The notes: a model not told the origin generated them from the letters alone. Shown: positions 51,563 to 60,611, numbered from the stretch's first letter. The stretch: 64,000 bases of DNA from Novosphingobium sp. 9U (GCF_902506425.1 NZ_LR732469.1:1845285-1909284); one strand, 5' to 3'. A program made the numbers and translations.

Positions 51563-53563
51563 TCACTGGCAGGCGAGGCACTCATCGTAGTCGGTCGTCT
51601 CGCCGATCTCGAACTTCGGCGCCTCGGGCGTGTTGTCCGCCTCCACCCCGCCGGCGAACCCGGCGCGCTGGACCGACTTCGAGCGCAGGTAATACAGCGA
51701 CTTGATGCCCTTCTCCCAGGCCTGGAAGTGGAGCATCATCAGGTCCCACTTGTCGACATCTGCCGGGATGTAGAGGTTCAGCGACTGCGCCTGGTCGATA
51801 TACGGCGTGCGGTCGGCGGCGAACTCGAGCAGCCAGCGCTGGTCGATCTCGAAGCTGGTCTTGTAGACCGCCTTTTCTTCCGGCGAGAGGAAGTCGAGGT
51901 GCTGCACCGAGCCGCCATGCTCCAGGATCGAGTTCCACACGTTGGTGGAGTCCTTGGACTTGGAGGCGAGCAGCTTCTCCAGGTACGGATTCTTCACCAC
52001 GAAGCTGCCCGAGAGCGTCTTGTGGGTGTAGATGTTCGCCGGGATCGGCTCGATGCACGCGGACGTGCCGCCGCAGATGATGCTGATCGACGCGGTCGGC
52101 GCGATCGCCATCTTGCAGCTGAAGCGCTCCATCACGCCCACGTCCGCCGCGTCGGGGCAGGGGCCGCGCTCGTTCGCCAGCAGCATCGAGGCCTCGTTGG
52201 CCTTCTGGTTGATGTATTGGAACATCTGCAGGTTCAGCGCCTTGGCCATCGCACTTTCGAAGCCGATGCCGCGCTTCTGCAGGTACGAGTGGAAGCCCAT
52301 CACGCCCATGCCGACAGACCGCTCGCGCGCGGCCGAGTACTTGGCGCGCGCCATCTCGTCAGGCGCGCGGTCGATGTAGTCCTGCAGCACGTTGTCGAGG
52401 AAACGCAGCACGTCCTCGATCACGTGCTTCTCGCCCTTCCACTCGTCCCAGGTTTCCAGATTAAGCGAGGAGAGGCAGCACACCGCGGTGCGATCGTTGC
52501 CGAGGTGATCGCGCCCCGTGGGCAGCGTGATTTCCGAGCACAAGTTCGAGGTGCTGACCTTGAGGCCAAGCTCGCGATGGTGGCGCGGCATCATGCGGTT
52601 CACGGTGTCGTTGAACACGATGTAGGGCTCGCCGGTGGCAAGCCGCGTCTCGACCAGCTTCTGGAACAGCGCGCGAGCATCGACCTTGCCGCGCACCGAG
52701 CCATCCTTGGGGCTGCGTAGCGCGAACTCGGCGCCATCGCGCACGGCGGCCATGAACTCGTCGGTCAGCAGCACGCCGTGGTGCAGGTTCAGCGCCTTGC
52801 GGTTGAAGTCGCCCGAGGGTTTGCGGATCTCGAGGAACTCCTCGATCTCGGGGTGCGAGACGTCGAGGTAGCAAGCGGCCGAACCACGGCGCAGCGAACC
52901 CTGGCTGATCGCCAGCGTCAGCGAATCCATCACGCGCACGAAGGGGATGATGCCGCTGGTCTTGCCGTTGAGGCCGACCGGCTCGCCGATGCCGCGCACC
53001 GCGCCCCAGTATGTGCCGATGCCGCCGCCGCGGCTGGCGAGCCAGACGTTCTCGTTCCAGGTGGCGACGATGCCTTCGAGGCTGTCGTCCACTGAGTTCA
53101 GGTAGCACGAGATCGGCAGGCCGCGCCCCGTGCCGCCGTTCGACAGCACCGGCGTCGCCGGCATGAACCACAGCTTCGAGATGTAGTCGTAGAGCCGCTG
53201 GGCATGGCCCTCGTCATCGGCATAGGCGTCGGCAACGCGGGCGAAGAGGTCCTGGTACTTCTCGCCCGGCAGCAGGTAGCGGTCGTCCAGCGTGTCCTTG
53301 CCGAACTCGGTCAGCAGCGCATCGCGCGACGCGTCGGTCACCACGTTGAAGCGGCGGGCGTGGATGGTCTTGGAGTCGTCCGGCTTCTTCGCCGGCGCCT
53401 CGGCTACGAGCGCAGCCGTCGCCTCATCGCTCTTGTCCATGGCAATCACCTTCGTGACCTTGGGCTCGGCAGCCTTGGCAGCCGGCTTCTCGGCAAATGT
53501 CAGCTCGGTCTGATCGGCATCCACGGTGTCTATCAGCCCTTCGTTGCCCGTCCTGAAGTCCAC
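51563..53563 (-). CDS. nrdA: Ribonucleoside-diphosphate reductase alpha subunit (class Ia)
   Basis: NrdA reduces ribonucleotides to deoxyribonucleotides. The 666-residue protein contains GRGLPISCYLNSVDDSLEGI (active-site Cys), ASRGGGIGTYWG, NLCSEITLP, the loop PTASISIICGGTSACIEPIPANIY and the C-terminal redox pair YDECLACQ. An N-terminal extension of about 60 residues rich in Ala/Lys/Glu precedes the core and lacks an obvious ATP-cone. GTG start with AAGGGG upstream. nrdB is not adjacent, which is unusual. Two NrdR-like boxes lie upstream. Confidence 0.96.
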   Translation of the reverse strand: MDFRTGNEGLIDTVDADQTELTFAEKPAAKAAEPKVTKVIAMDKSDEATAALVAEAPAKKPDDSKTIHARRFNVVTDASRDALLTEFGKDTLDDRYLLPGEKYQDLFARVADAYADDEGHAQRLYDYISKLWFMPATPVLSNGGTGRGLPISCYLNSVDDSLEGIVATWNENVWLASRGGGIGTYWGAVRGIGEPVGLNGKTSGIIPFVRVMDSLTLAISQGSLRRGSAACYLDVSHPEIEEFLEIRKPSGDFNRKALNLHHGVLLTDEFMAAVRDGAEFALRSPKDGSVRGKVDARALFQKLVETRLATGEPYIVFNDTVNRMMPRHHRELGLKVSTSNLCSEITLPTGRDHLGNDRTAVCCLSSLNLETWDEWKGEKHVIEDVLRFLDNVLQDYIDRAPDEMARAKYSAARERSVGMGVMGFHSYLQKRGIGFESAMAKALNLQMFQYINQKANEASMLLANERGPCPDAADVGVMERFSCKMAIAPTASISIICGGTSACIEPIPANIYTHKTLSGSFVVKNPYLEKLLASKSKDSTNVWNSILEHGGSVQHLDFLSPEEKAVYKTSFEIDQRWLLEFAADRTPYIDQAQSLNLYIPADVDKWDLMMLHFQAWEKGIKSLYYLRSKSVQRAGFAGGVEADNTPEAPKFEIGETTDYDECLACQ

Positions 53564-54041
53564 GTCGCGTACCCCTTGCTGGCGATCTCGCCATTATCTG
53601 CAGTTCGAATCGCGAGGAGCCCAGCGTAGCACCGGCACAAAACAGGAACAACGCTCCTGCCGTGCTGATGCAAAGGCTGCTGCGCCCCTGTTCACGCCAA
53701 TGTTCTCGCCCAGCAAGTTGCCGTTCCCAGCCGCTTGCTTGAATCTAGGTGTTGAGCCCCCCGGATCAACTGCCCACAACCCATAGTGCCCGATTGAATC
53801 TTCGGTGCAAGTGGCGGGCCGCCGAACGGATCGGAGGCGCGGCTGTGCACTCTCGCACCGCGACGCGCCGGAAGTCCTTGGCTGGATTGATACGCAAGAG
53901 GGAAATGCCCCGCTCAGCGTGATTCTTTTTCCACATTCCTGAGCGCCAAAACGAATCAGGCTTGCGGCGAGTTGAATCATCCCGTGCGGTTGCAGGCTGC
54001 TGTCCTCCCCGTCCCCCGGGGGACAAGTGAGCCATACGTCA
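53564..54041. other. Regulatory gap upstream of nrdA
   Basis: 478 bp without a convincing gene, between the nrdA start and the stop of the acyl-CoA dehydrogenase fusion. It carries two NrdR-like boxes at 53741-53789 and presumably the nrdA promoter. The rest shows nothing I recognise. Confidence 0.5.
53741..53789 (-). promoter_or_regulatory. nrdA: Pair of candidate NrdR boxes
   Basis: On the minus strand CACTATGGGTTGTG (within 53774-53789) and CTCAACACCTAGATTC (53741-53756) resemble the NrdR consensus ACACWATATATWGTGT. Their centres are 33 bp apart, about three helical turns, as usual for NrdR pairs. They lie about 180 bp upstream of nrdA. Confidence 0.5.
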
Positions 54042-56243
54042 TCAAGCCCGCGTCCGCGGCAGGCCCAACGCCCGCTCGGCGATCATGGAGCGGTGGATTT
54101 CGCTGGTGCCGGCGTAGATCGTGGTGCCATGCGCGTGGCGGTAGGCGGTGTTGACGTAATCCGCTGCACCGTCGCGCTTCGACAGCGACAAGGGCGCGGT
54201 GAGGTCGAGCAGGTCGGAGCCGTCCTCCAGGAACTTCTCGGAGGTGAAGACCTTGGCCATCGGGCCGCAGGCGGGCAGGTCCTGCTTCTCCTCGGCGCTC
54301 CACAGCGAGCGCAAGACCAGCATCTCGCCGACCATGTGGTGCGCGTGCGCCTTGGCGAGGCGGACTTGCGCAGGGGCATCCTCGATCAGCGGCTTGCCGG
54401 CCAGCCGGATTTCACGCGCGAGGTCCTCGGCCATGCGGATCAGCATGCCATGGGCCTTGGTGAAGCCGCCGCCGCCGTGCTCCAGCTCCAGCGCGGCGCT
54501 CATCGCGCGCACGCCGCCGTCGACGGGGCCGATGCGCCAGGTGTCCGGTACCTTCACATTATCGTAGAAGGTCACGTTGGTGCGCTCGTCCTGAAAGGTG
54601 TGAACCGGTTGCACCTCGATGCCCTCGGCCTTCAAGGGCAGGATGAACATGGTGAGGCCCTTGTGCTTGGCCGCGTCCGGGTTGGTGCGGCACAGCATCA
54701 GCACGTAGTCGGCCAAGTTGGCGCCGCTGGTGAACATCTTGGTGCCGTCGATCCGCCAGCCGTTGCCCTCCGGTGTCGCCTTGGTCTGCGCCGAGAACAC
54801 GTCCGAGCCCGAGCCCGGCTCGGAATAGCCGAGCGAGCAGACTGCCTCGCCGGCGAGGATCTTCGCCAGCACCTCGGCCTTGAGCTCGTCCGTCCCGAAC
54901 TTGTCGATCATGGCGGCGGCCAGCATCGTCGTGCCCTTGGCATGGCCCGACCAGCCATGCTCCTCCCACACCTCCGACACGGCGTGGCGCGCGTAGGGGC
55001 TGGCGCTGCGTCCGCCTTGTTCTGGCGGCAGCTCGGGGAACAGCAGGCCAGCCTCGGCGAGCTTCTTGTGCACCACTGGATGGTGCCCGTCCCACGAGTA
55101 ATGCGCATGCGCCTTCAGCTCGGGCGTCAGGGTCTCCTGGAAGAACCGGTCGACTTCGGCGGCGAGCGCGCGGGCATCCTCGCCCAGGTCGAAGTCGATC
55201 GAGACCGGGCCGACATCGGGCAGCACCGCCGCCTCACCCGCGTAGAGGCGACGTCCCGCTTCCTCCAGCAGGCGCGCGGGATCGCCCCAGATCAACGCCG
55301 TGGCCTTGGCGCGCAAGTTGTAGAGGTGGATGTCGTACTCGGTCGTCAGGCCATAGCCGCCGAAGGTGCGCAAGCTCTGGATCGCCGCGGTGCTGGCGGT
55401 GCGGGCCGCCCACCATAGCGCCAGCGGCATCACGGCGCTCGCGCGCGGGTCGCCTGTCGCGACCATGTGGATCGCCTTCCAGGCGAAGGCGCGGCCACCC
55501 TCGATCTCGGTGATGAAGTTGGCGAGCGGGTGGCTCATCGCCTGGAAGGTGCCGATCGGCACGCCGAACGCCTTGCGCTCGCAGGCATAAGCGGCGGCGA
55601 GCCGCACCGCCTCGCGCGCCAAGCCGAGCAGATGGCAGGCGGTGAGCAGCTTCCACTCCTCCAGCGCGGCGGCGAACAGCGCCAGCGCCTCGGGACCGGA
55701 GGCGAGCACGGTCTGGGTGGCGCGGCCGAGGTCGACCTCGGCGATGCCGTTGGCGGCCAGCGACTCGTCGACGCGGCGGTGAGCATCGGCAGGCGTGATC
55801 AGCACCAGGTCGTCGCCGCGCCGCGCGATCACCAGGTCGGCGCGGTCGCCGCCGTTCAGCCACTGCACCGGCTCTTGCGCGATGTCGCGGAAGGCCAGCG
55901 TCGCCACCTGCTCGCCCGCGATCACCGCGTCGATGCCCTCGCCGCTGGTAAGCGCGATCAGGCGGGCGGCTAGGATCGATTCGGCGATCGGGCCGAGAGC
56001 CAGCGTGCGGCCGGCTTCCTCCATCACCAGCGCGGCGTCGAGCGTGCCCATGCCCAGCCCGCCAGCCTCCTCGGGCACGCGCATGGCGAAGGTGCCCAGC
56101 TCGGCCAAGCCGGTCCACAGCTCCCCGTCGAAGCCCTCGCCCGCCATACTCTGACGTACCCGCGCGATGCTGCTCTCGCTGTCGAGGAAACGCGCGAAGC
56201 TATCGCGCAGCATCTGTTGGTCTTCGTTCAACCCGAAGTTCAT
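54042..56243 (-). CDS. Tandem acyl-CoA dehydrogenase fusion protein
   Basis: This 733-residue protein is made of two acyl-CoA dehydrogenase modules. Residues about 1-360 form the first (MNFGLNEDQQMLRDSFARFL, TFAMRVPEEAGGLGMGTLDA, FGVPIGTFQAMSHPLANF, RTFGGYGLTTEYDIHLY). Residues about 365-733 form the second, complete module (VCSLGYSEPGSGSDVFSAQT, VPDTWRIGPVDGG, YAGTSEIHRSMIAERALGLP). The second keeps FAD and substrate motifs; the first lacks the usual AxTEP-type loop and may be structural, like heteromeric ACADs in steroid-degrading bacteria. GAAGAGG precedes the ATG. Confidence 0.92.
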   Translation of the reverse strand: MNFGLNEDQQMLRDSFARFLDSESSIARVRQSMAGEGFDGELWTGLAELGTFAMRVPEEAGGLGMGTLDAALVMEEAGRTLALGPIAESILAARLIALTSGEGIDAVIAGEQVATLAFRDIAQEPVQWLNGGDRADLVIARRGDDLVLITPADAHRRVDESLAANGIAEVDLGRATQTVLASGPEALALFAAALEEWKLLTACHLLGLAREAVRLAAAYACERKAFGVPIGTFQAMSHPLANFITEIEGGRAFAWKAIHMVATGDPRASAVMPLALWWAARTASTAAIQSLRTFGGYGLTTEYDIHLYNLRAKATALIWGDPARLLEEAGRRLYAGEAAVLPDVGPVSIDFDLGEDARALAAEVDRFFQETLTPELKAHAHYSWDGHHPVVHKKLAEAGLLFPELPPEQGGRSASPYARHAVSEVWEEHGWSGHAKGTTMLAAAMIDKFGTDELKAEVLAKILAGEAVCSLGYSEPGSGSDVFSAQTKATPEGNGWRIDGTKMFTSGANLADYVLMLCRTNPDAAKHKGLTMFILPLKAEGIEVQPVHTFQDERTNVTFYDNVKVPDTWRIGPVDGGVRAMSAALELEHGGGGFTKAHGMLIRMAEDLAREIRLAGKPLIEDAPAQVRLAKAHAHHMVGEMLVLRSLWSAEEKQDLPACGPMAKVFTSEKFLEDGSDLLDLTAPLSLSKRDGAADYVNTAYRHAHGTTIYAGTSEIHRSMIAERALGLPRTRA

Positions 56244-56466
56244 GGCCCGCCTCTTCCCGCATCGCGGCCTTGCCGACCGCACTTTGTGATACGCAGTGTG
56301 TCATGTGCGGCGGCGCACCGTCAATTCGTGGCAACGCGCTCAGGCACGCAACCCGGCCGGGTTGGCCAAGCACCCCGCGCGTGCCACTATGACGGCAACC
56401 GCCACGCCGATGCTGCGTTGCGGAAGGATACGGTCTTGCGAACGGCGACGGGGAAGAACTTCAGCC

Positions 56467-56709
56467 ATGATCAACATCATCAGTGCCATCATCAGCGGCC
56501 TGATCATCGGCGTGCTCGCGCGCTTCTTCTATCCCGGCTCGGTCAACATGGGCTGGATCGCGACCATCCTGCTCGGCATCGGCGGTTCGCTGGTGGCTGG
56601 GCTGGTGACGAGTCGTGGCTCGGGCGACTTCAATCGGGCGGGCTGCCTGGCCTCGATCGTGGGCGCGATCGTGCTGATCTTCCTGGGACGGGTGCTTGGG
56701 GTCGGCTGA
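56467..56709 (+). CDS. GlsB/YeaQ/YmgE family stress-response membrane protein
   Basis: This 80-residue protein has three hydrophobic segments: INIISAIISGLIIGVLARFF, GWIATILLGIGGSLVAGLV and GCLASIVGAIVLIFLGRVLG. The Gly-rich transmembrane pattern and PGxxNMGWI are typical of transglycosylase-associated/GlsB proteins, which respond to envelope or osmotic stress. The role is undefined. GGGGAAG lies about 10 nt before the ATG. Divergent from the ACAD fusion. Confidence 0.88.
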   Translation: MINIISAIISGLIIGVLARFFYPGSVNMGWIATILLGIGGSLVAGLVTSRGSGDFNRAGCLASIVGAIVLIFLGRVLGVG

Positions 56710-56758
56710 GCTTCAAGAGGCGTACCCCTCTGCCGTAAGGGCGATTTCGCGCTAGGGC

Positions 56759-57499
56759 CTAGAGCATCGCTCCGCCATCGACCGGTATCACCGCACCCGT
56801 GATCCAGCGCGCGCGATCCGAGCAGAGCATGGCGATGGCGTCGCCGATGTCCTCGGGCTGCGCAACGCGCTTGAGCGCCTGGACTGAAATGGTCGCCTCC
56901 CGCCCTTGCTCGGTCTCGGTCCAGGCCGCGACCGGGCCGGTCGCCGTGGTCGCCGGCGCGACGGCGTTGACGCGGATCCAGCGGGGGCCGAGTTCGGCGG
57001 CGGCGCGGCGCACCAAGTGCTCGATCGCCGCCTTCATCGCACCATAGGCGGCAACCGCGCCGGTCGCCCGGCTCGCCGTCAGCGAGGAGAGGAACACCAC
57101 GCTCGCGCCTTCCGCCAGCGTGGGAGTGAGGCTCTGCAGCAGGAAGAACGGAGCGCGCAGGTTCACGGCGGTCAGCTGATCGAACACGTCGGGCGTGCAA
57201 GCCGCGATGTCGGAGTTGCCCGGCATGATCGCAGCATTGAGCACCAGCGCGTGAAGGCCCTCGGGGCAGAGCTGGGCGACTTCAGCCGCAAGAGCTGCCG
57301 GCGTGGCAGGATCGGCCAGGTCGCCACCCACGACCTGCGCCTCGCCACCGCGCTCTCGGATCGTCCGAGCGACGTCGTCGGCCAGCGCGCGGTTGGCGCC
57401 GTAGTGGACGATGACGCGATAGCCATCGGCGGCGAGCGCCTTGGCAGTGGCAGCGCCGATGCCCTGCGAGGAACCGGTGATGAAGGCCGTCTTGGTCAT
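56759..57499 (-). CDS. Short-chain dehydrogenase/reductase (FabG-like)
   Basis: This 246-residue classical SDR shows TGSSQGIGAATAKALAADGY (cofactor loop), LNAAIMPG in place of NNAG, SSLTASRATGAVAAYGAMKAAIEHL (Ser, YxxxK) and the C-terminal WITGAVIPVDGG. Substrate is unknown. The AAGGGAGAGACG leader before the ATG is nearly the same as that of the amidohydrolase at 39549. A palindromic repeat separates it from nadB upstream. Confidence 0.92.
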   Translation of the reverse strand: MTKTAFITGSSQGIGAATAKALAADGYRVIVHYGANRALADDVARTIRERGGEAQVVGGDLADPATPAALAAEVAQLCPEGLHALVLNAAIMPGNSDIAACTPDVFDQLTAVNLRAPFFLLQSLTPTLAEGASVVFLSSLTASRATGAVAAYGAMKAAIEHLVRRAAAELGPRWIRVNAVAPATTATGPVAAWTETEQGREATISVQALKRVAQPEDIGDAIAMLCSDRARWITGAVIPVDGGAML

Positions 57500-57520
57500 C
57501 GCGTCTCTCCCTTTTACATT

Positions 57521-57654
57521 CCTCCCCTGCAAGAGGAGGTAGCAGTCCAGAGGACTGACGGAGGGGTGTAACCCTCACGGTCGAGCACTCCGCTAGCGGG
57601 GACATTCCACCCGCGCCTCCGGCGGCAGTCCCCTCCCCTTACAGGGGAGGATCT
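57521..57654. repeat. Palindromic intergenic repeat (type B), copy 3
   Basis: About 134 bp, starting CCTCCCCTGCAAGAGGAGG and ending CCCCTTACAGGGGAGGATCT. The ends match the type B elements at 50861 and 51387; the interior is diverged. It fills the gap between nadB and the SDR gene. Confidence 0.75.
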
Positions 57655-57667
57655 TGTCACTCCGATT

Positions 57668-59272
57668 TCATGGCACCAACACCGTATCCACCGCCTCGGC
57701 CGCCGTCTCGGGATAGTCGAGCGTGTAGTGCAGGCCCCGGCTCTCATGCCGCTTCAGCGCCGAGTGCACGATCAGCTCGGCGCTCTGCAGCAGGTTGCGC
57801 AGTTCGACGAGGTCGGTCGAGACACGGAAGTGGCGGTAATACTCCTCGATCTCGTGGTTCAGCAGCTTGATACGGTGCTGGGCCCGCTCCAACCGCTTGG
57901 TGGTGCGAACGATGCCGACGTAGTTCCACATGAAACGCCGGATCTCGGTCCAGTTCTGCTTGATGACCACTTCCTCGTCGGGCTCCGTGACACGGCTCTC
58001 GTCCCAGCCCTTGACCGGTGGGGGCGCATCGAACGCGTCCCAATGATCGAGGATGTGCGCCGCCGCCGCCTCGCCGAAGACGAAGCATTCGAGCAGCGAG
58101 TTGGACGCCAGGCGATTGGCGCCGTGCAGCCCGCTCTCGGTGCACTCGCCGGCCGCGTAGAGGCCGGGCAGGTCGGTGCGGCCGTCGAGATCGATGAGGA
58201 TGCCCCCACAAGTGTAGTGCTGCGCGGGCACCACCGGGATCGGCTGCCTGGTCATGTCGATGCCGAGCCCCAGCAGCTTCTCGTAGATGTTGGGGAAGTG
58301 CTCGCGCACGAATTCGGCCGGCTGATGGCTGATATCAAGGTGCACGTAGTCGAGGCCGAAGCGCTTGATCTCGGCATCGATTGCCCGGGCGACGATATCG
58401 CGGGGCGCCAGCTCCAGGCGCTCGGGATCGTAGTAGGTCATGAAGCGCTTGCCGGTGCGCGGGTTGATCAAGTGCCCGCCTTCGCCGCGCACCGCCTCGG
58501 TGATGAGGAAGCTCTTGACCTCCAGGTTGTAGAGGCAGGTCGGGTGGAACTGCATCATCTCCATGTTGGAGACGCGTGCGCCAGCCCGCCAGGCCATGGC
58601 GATGCCATCGCCGGTGGCGCCGCGTGGCGCGGTGCTGAACTGGTAGACGCGGCCCGCGCCTCCCGTCGCCAGGATCGTCGCGCGCGCGGTGTGCGCTTCG
58701 ACGGTGCCGCTCTCCTGATCGAGCGCATAGACGCCCCAGACCCGGCCCGAGCCTGAGTAGCGCTGCTCATGCTTACCGGTGATCAGGTCGATACAGGCGC
58801 GCCCCGGCAGTAGCGTGATGTTCGGGTTGTCCTGCGCCGCCTTGAGCAGCGCTGCCTGTACCGCCCAGCCGGTCGCATCGGCGACATGAACGATGCGCCG
58901 GTGCGAGTGCCCGCCCTCGCGCGTCAGGTGCAGCGCATTACCCTCGGTATTGAACGGCACGCCAAGCTCCACCAGCCGCTCGATCGCATGAGGCGCGCGT
59001 TCGATCACGAATTCGACAGTTTCCAGCCGGTTGAGCCCGGCGCCTGCGACCATGGTGTCGCGGATATGGTCCTCGAACGTGTCGCCGGCATCGAGCACGG
59101 CGGCGATCCCGCCTTGCGCCCAAGCCGTCGAGCCGCCGGTCAGCTCGCCCTTGGCCAGCACCAGCACCTTGAGGGTCTGTGCGAGCGCGAGTGCGGCGGT
59201 GAGTCCTGCTGCGCCCGATCCCACGATGATCACGTCGTAAGTCGGCGCTGCGCCCGTGTTCAAGTCATCCAT
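57668..59272 (-). CDS. nadB: L-aspartate oxidase
   Basis: NadB oxidises aspartate to iminoaspartate, the first step of de novo NAD synthesis. The 534-residue flavoprotein has DVIIVGSGAAGLTAALAL (FAD), GGSTAWAQGGIAAV, TREGGHSHRRIVHV, FHPTCLYN, HYTCGGILIDLDGRTDLPGLYAAGE and NSLLECFVFG. NadB is distinguished from succinate dehydrogenase by the absence of partner subunits and by its C-terminal helical region. nadA and nadC are not adjacent. An interrupted inverted repeat sits 13 bp upstream of the start. Confidence 0.96.
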   Translation of the reverse strand: MDDLNTGAAPTYDVIIVGSGAAGLTAALALAQTLKVLVLAKGELTGGSTAWAQGGIAAVLDAGDTFEDHIRDTMVAGAGLNRLETVEFVIERAPHAIERLVELGVPFNTEGNALHLTREGGHSHRRIVHVADATGWAVQAALLKAAQDNPNITLLPGRACIDLITGKHEQRYSGSGRVWGVYALDQESGTVEAHTARATILATGGAGRVYQFSTAPRGATGDGIAMAWRAGARVSNMEMMQFHPTCLYNLEVKSFLITEAVRGEGGHLINPRTGKRFMTYYDPERLELAPRDIVARAIDAEIKRFGLDYVHLDISHQPAEFVREHFPNIYEKLLGLGIDMTRQPIPVVPAQHYTCGGILIDLDGRTDLPGLYAAGECTESGLHGANRLASNSLLECFVFGEAAAAHILDHWDAFDAPPPVKGWDESRVTEPDEEVVIKQNWTEIRRFMWNYVGIVRTTKRLERAQHRIKLLNHEIEEYYRHFRVSTDLVELRNLLQSAELIVHSALKRHESRGLHYTLDYPETAAEAVDTVLVP

Positions 59273-59284
59273 GATGCGTCCATG

Positions 59285-59317
59285 CCGCCAACATTAAATT
59301 CTAGCAATGTTTGGCGG
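59285..59317 (-). promoter_or_regulatory. Interrupted inverted repeat upstream of nadB
   Basis: CCGCCAACATT at the left and AATGTTTGGCGG at the right pair with one bulged base around a 10-nt centre. The position just before the nadB start suggests an operator for an NAD-responsive repressor or a 5'-leader hairpin. The regulator is not identified. Confidence 0.4.
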
Positions 59318-59464
59318 TTAACCATGCATCTTCGTTGCAGAGCTCAGGGCATAAACATATAAGGGCGAAACCGTAGTAAACGGCGTTCCGGGGGGCACGC
59401 TTTACGGCTTGCAGACAAGACGTGCCGAACTTGAGGGCCGCCGTTTGGCGGAAGGGATGGTATC

Positions 59465-59698
59465 ATGGTGCTGAAGAGAATTCTGTGCCTTTTCAACAAG
59501 CACACACCCAAACGCTCCACGACTCAGTGGGACGGGGTGAATTACGTCGGCGATTGTCGGCACTGCCGGCGCCGCATACGTCGTTTTTCGCGCGGCAACT
59601 GGAAAACCGACCAGAGAATCGCTTCGGCGGCGGCACCCATTCAATCGGTGGCGCCGACATCGTCCGTCACGTCTTCTGGGCCTCACTCGTCAAGCTGA
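59465..59698 (+). CDS. Small CxxC protein, 77 aa
   Basis: The ATG at 59465 follows a good GAAGGGA ribosome-binding site. The first 45 residues (MVLKRILCLFNKHTPKR, WDGVNYVGDCRHCRRRIRRF) contain a CxxC knuckle and basic residues like a minimal zinc ribbon; the remainder is low-complexity Ser/Ala. I recognise no named family. The last 32 bp overlap the 3' end of the convergent ABC ATPase gene, so the tail may be recent read-through. Confidence 0.6.
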   Translation: MVLKRILCLFNKHTPKRSTTQWDGVNYVGDCRHCRRRIRRFSRGNWKTDQRIASAAAPIQSVAPTSSVTSSGPHSSS

Positions 59699-60611
59699 CG
59701 AACACGTCCTCCAGGTCGGCCTCTCGAGTGGTGACGTCCACGATCGAAAATCCCTGCGCCTGAACCGCGGCGAGGACCTGCCCCGCATTGTTGACGTCCT
59801 TGTTGTAGGTGATCGCGATCGTGCGCTCGCCGGTCTTCTCGCTCTTGATGAAGGCGGCATCGACCGGCAGCTGGCCCAGATCGCGGTCGAGCGTCAGTTC
59901 CACCACCTTCTCGCGCGCCATGCCGACCAGCTCGCGCGTGGGCTTGTTGGCGATGCAGGTGCCGTGGTTGATAATGGCGATGCGGTCGCACAGCTCCTCG
60001 GCTTCCTCGAGGTAGTGGGTGGTGAGGACGACGGTGACGCCCTCTTGGTTCATCCGCGTGACCAGATCCCACAACTGGCGGCGCAATTCGACGTCGACGC
60101 CCGCGGTCGGCTCGTCGAGCACCAGGACGGGGGGCTGGTGGACCAGCGCCTTGGCGATCAGCAGCCGCCGCTTCATGCCGCCCGAGAGCGCGCGCGCATA
60201 GGCGTCGCGCTTGTCGATTAGGTGGACCGCGCGCAGCAGCTCTTCCGAGCGGCGCAGATGCTGGGCGATGCCATAGAGGCCGGCCTGGTTCTCCAGCACC
60301 TCGAACGGGGTGAAGAAGGGATCGAACACGATCTCCTGCGGCACGATCCCGATCGAGCGCTTGGCGTTGCGCTGGTTTTGATCGATGTCGAAGCCCCAGA
60401 TCGAAACGGAGCCGGAGGTCTTGCGCACCATGCCCGACATGATGTTGATCATCGTCGACTTGCCCGCGCCGTTGGGACCGAGCAGGCCGAAGATCTTGCC
60501 GGCGGGAATGTCGAGGCTGACGCCCTTGAGCGCCAGCTTGCCCTCACCGCCGCCGGCCGGGGCGTAGCGCTTGACGAGGTCGCGGATCTGGATGGCGGGT
60601 TGATCGGTCAT
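59667..60611 (-). CDS. ABC transporter ATP-binding protein (ABC-2 / NodI-like)
   Basis: This 314-residue ATPase has Walker A GLLGPNGAGKSTMINIM, Q-loop GIVPQEIVFDPFFTP, signature ALSGGMKRRLLIAKAL, Walker B PVLVLDEPTAGVDVELRRQLWD and H-loop TTHYLEEAEELCD. A C-terminal extension of about 90 residues (EADLEDVFVSLT) is typical of drug or polysaccharide exporters of the ABC-2 type. No permease gene is adjacent, so the membrane partner must be encoded elsewhere. Start MTDQPAIQIRDLVKRYAP. Confidence 0.93.
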   Translation of the reverse strand: MTDQPAIQIRDLVKRYAPAGGGEGKLALKGVSLDIPAGKIFGLLGPNGAGKSTMINIMSGMVRKTSGSVSIWGFDIDQNQRNAKRSIGIVPQEIVFDPFFTPFEVLENQAGLYGIAQHLRRSEELLRAVHLIDKRDAYARALSGGMKRRLLIAKALVHQPPVLVLDEPTAGVDVELRRQLWDLVTRMNQEGVTVVLTTHYLEEAEELCDRIAIINHGTCIANKPTRELVGMAREKVVELTLDRDLGQLPVDAAFIKSEKTGERTIAITYNKDVNNAGQVLAAVQAQGFSIVDVTTREADLEDVFVSLTSEAQKT

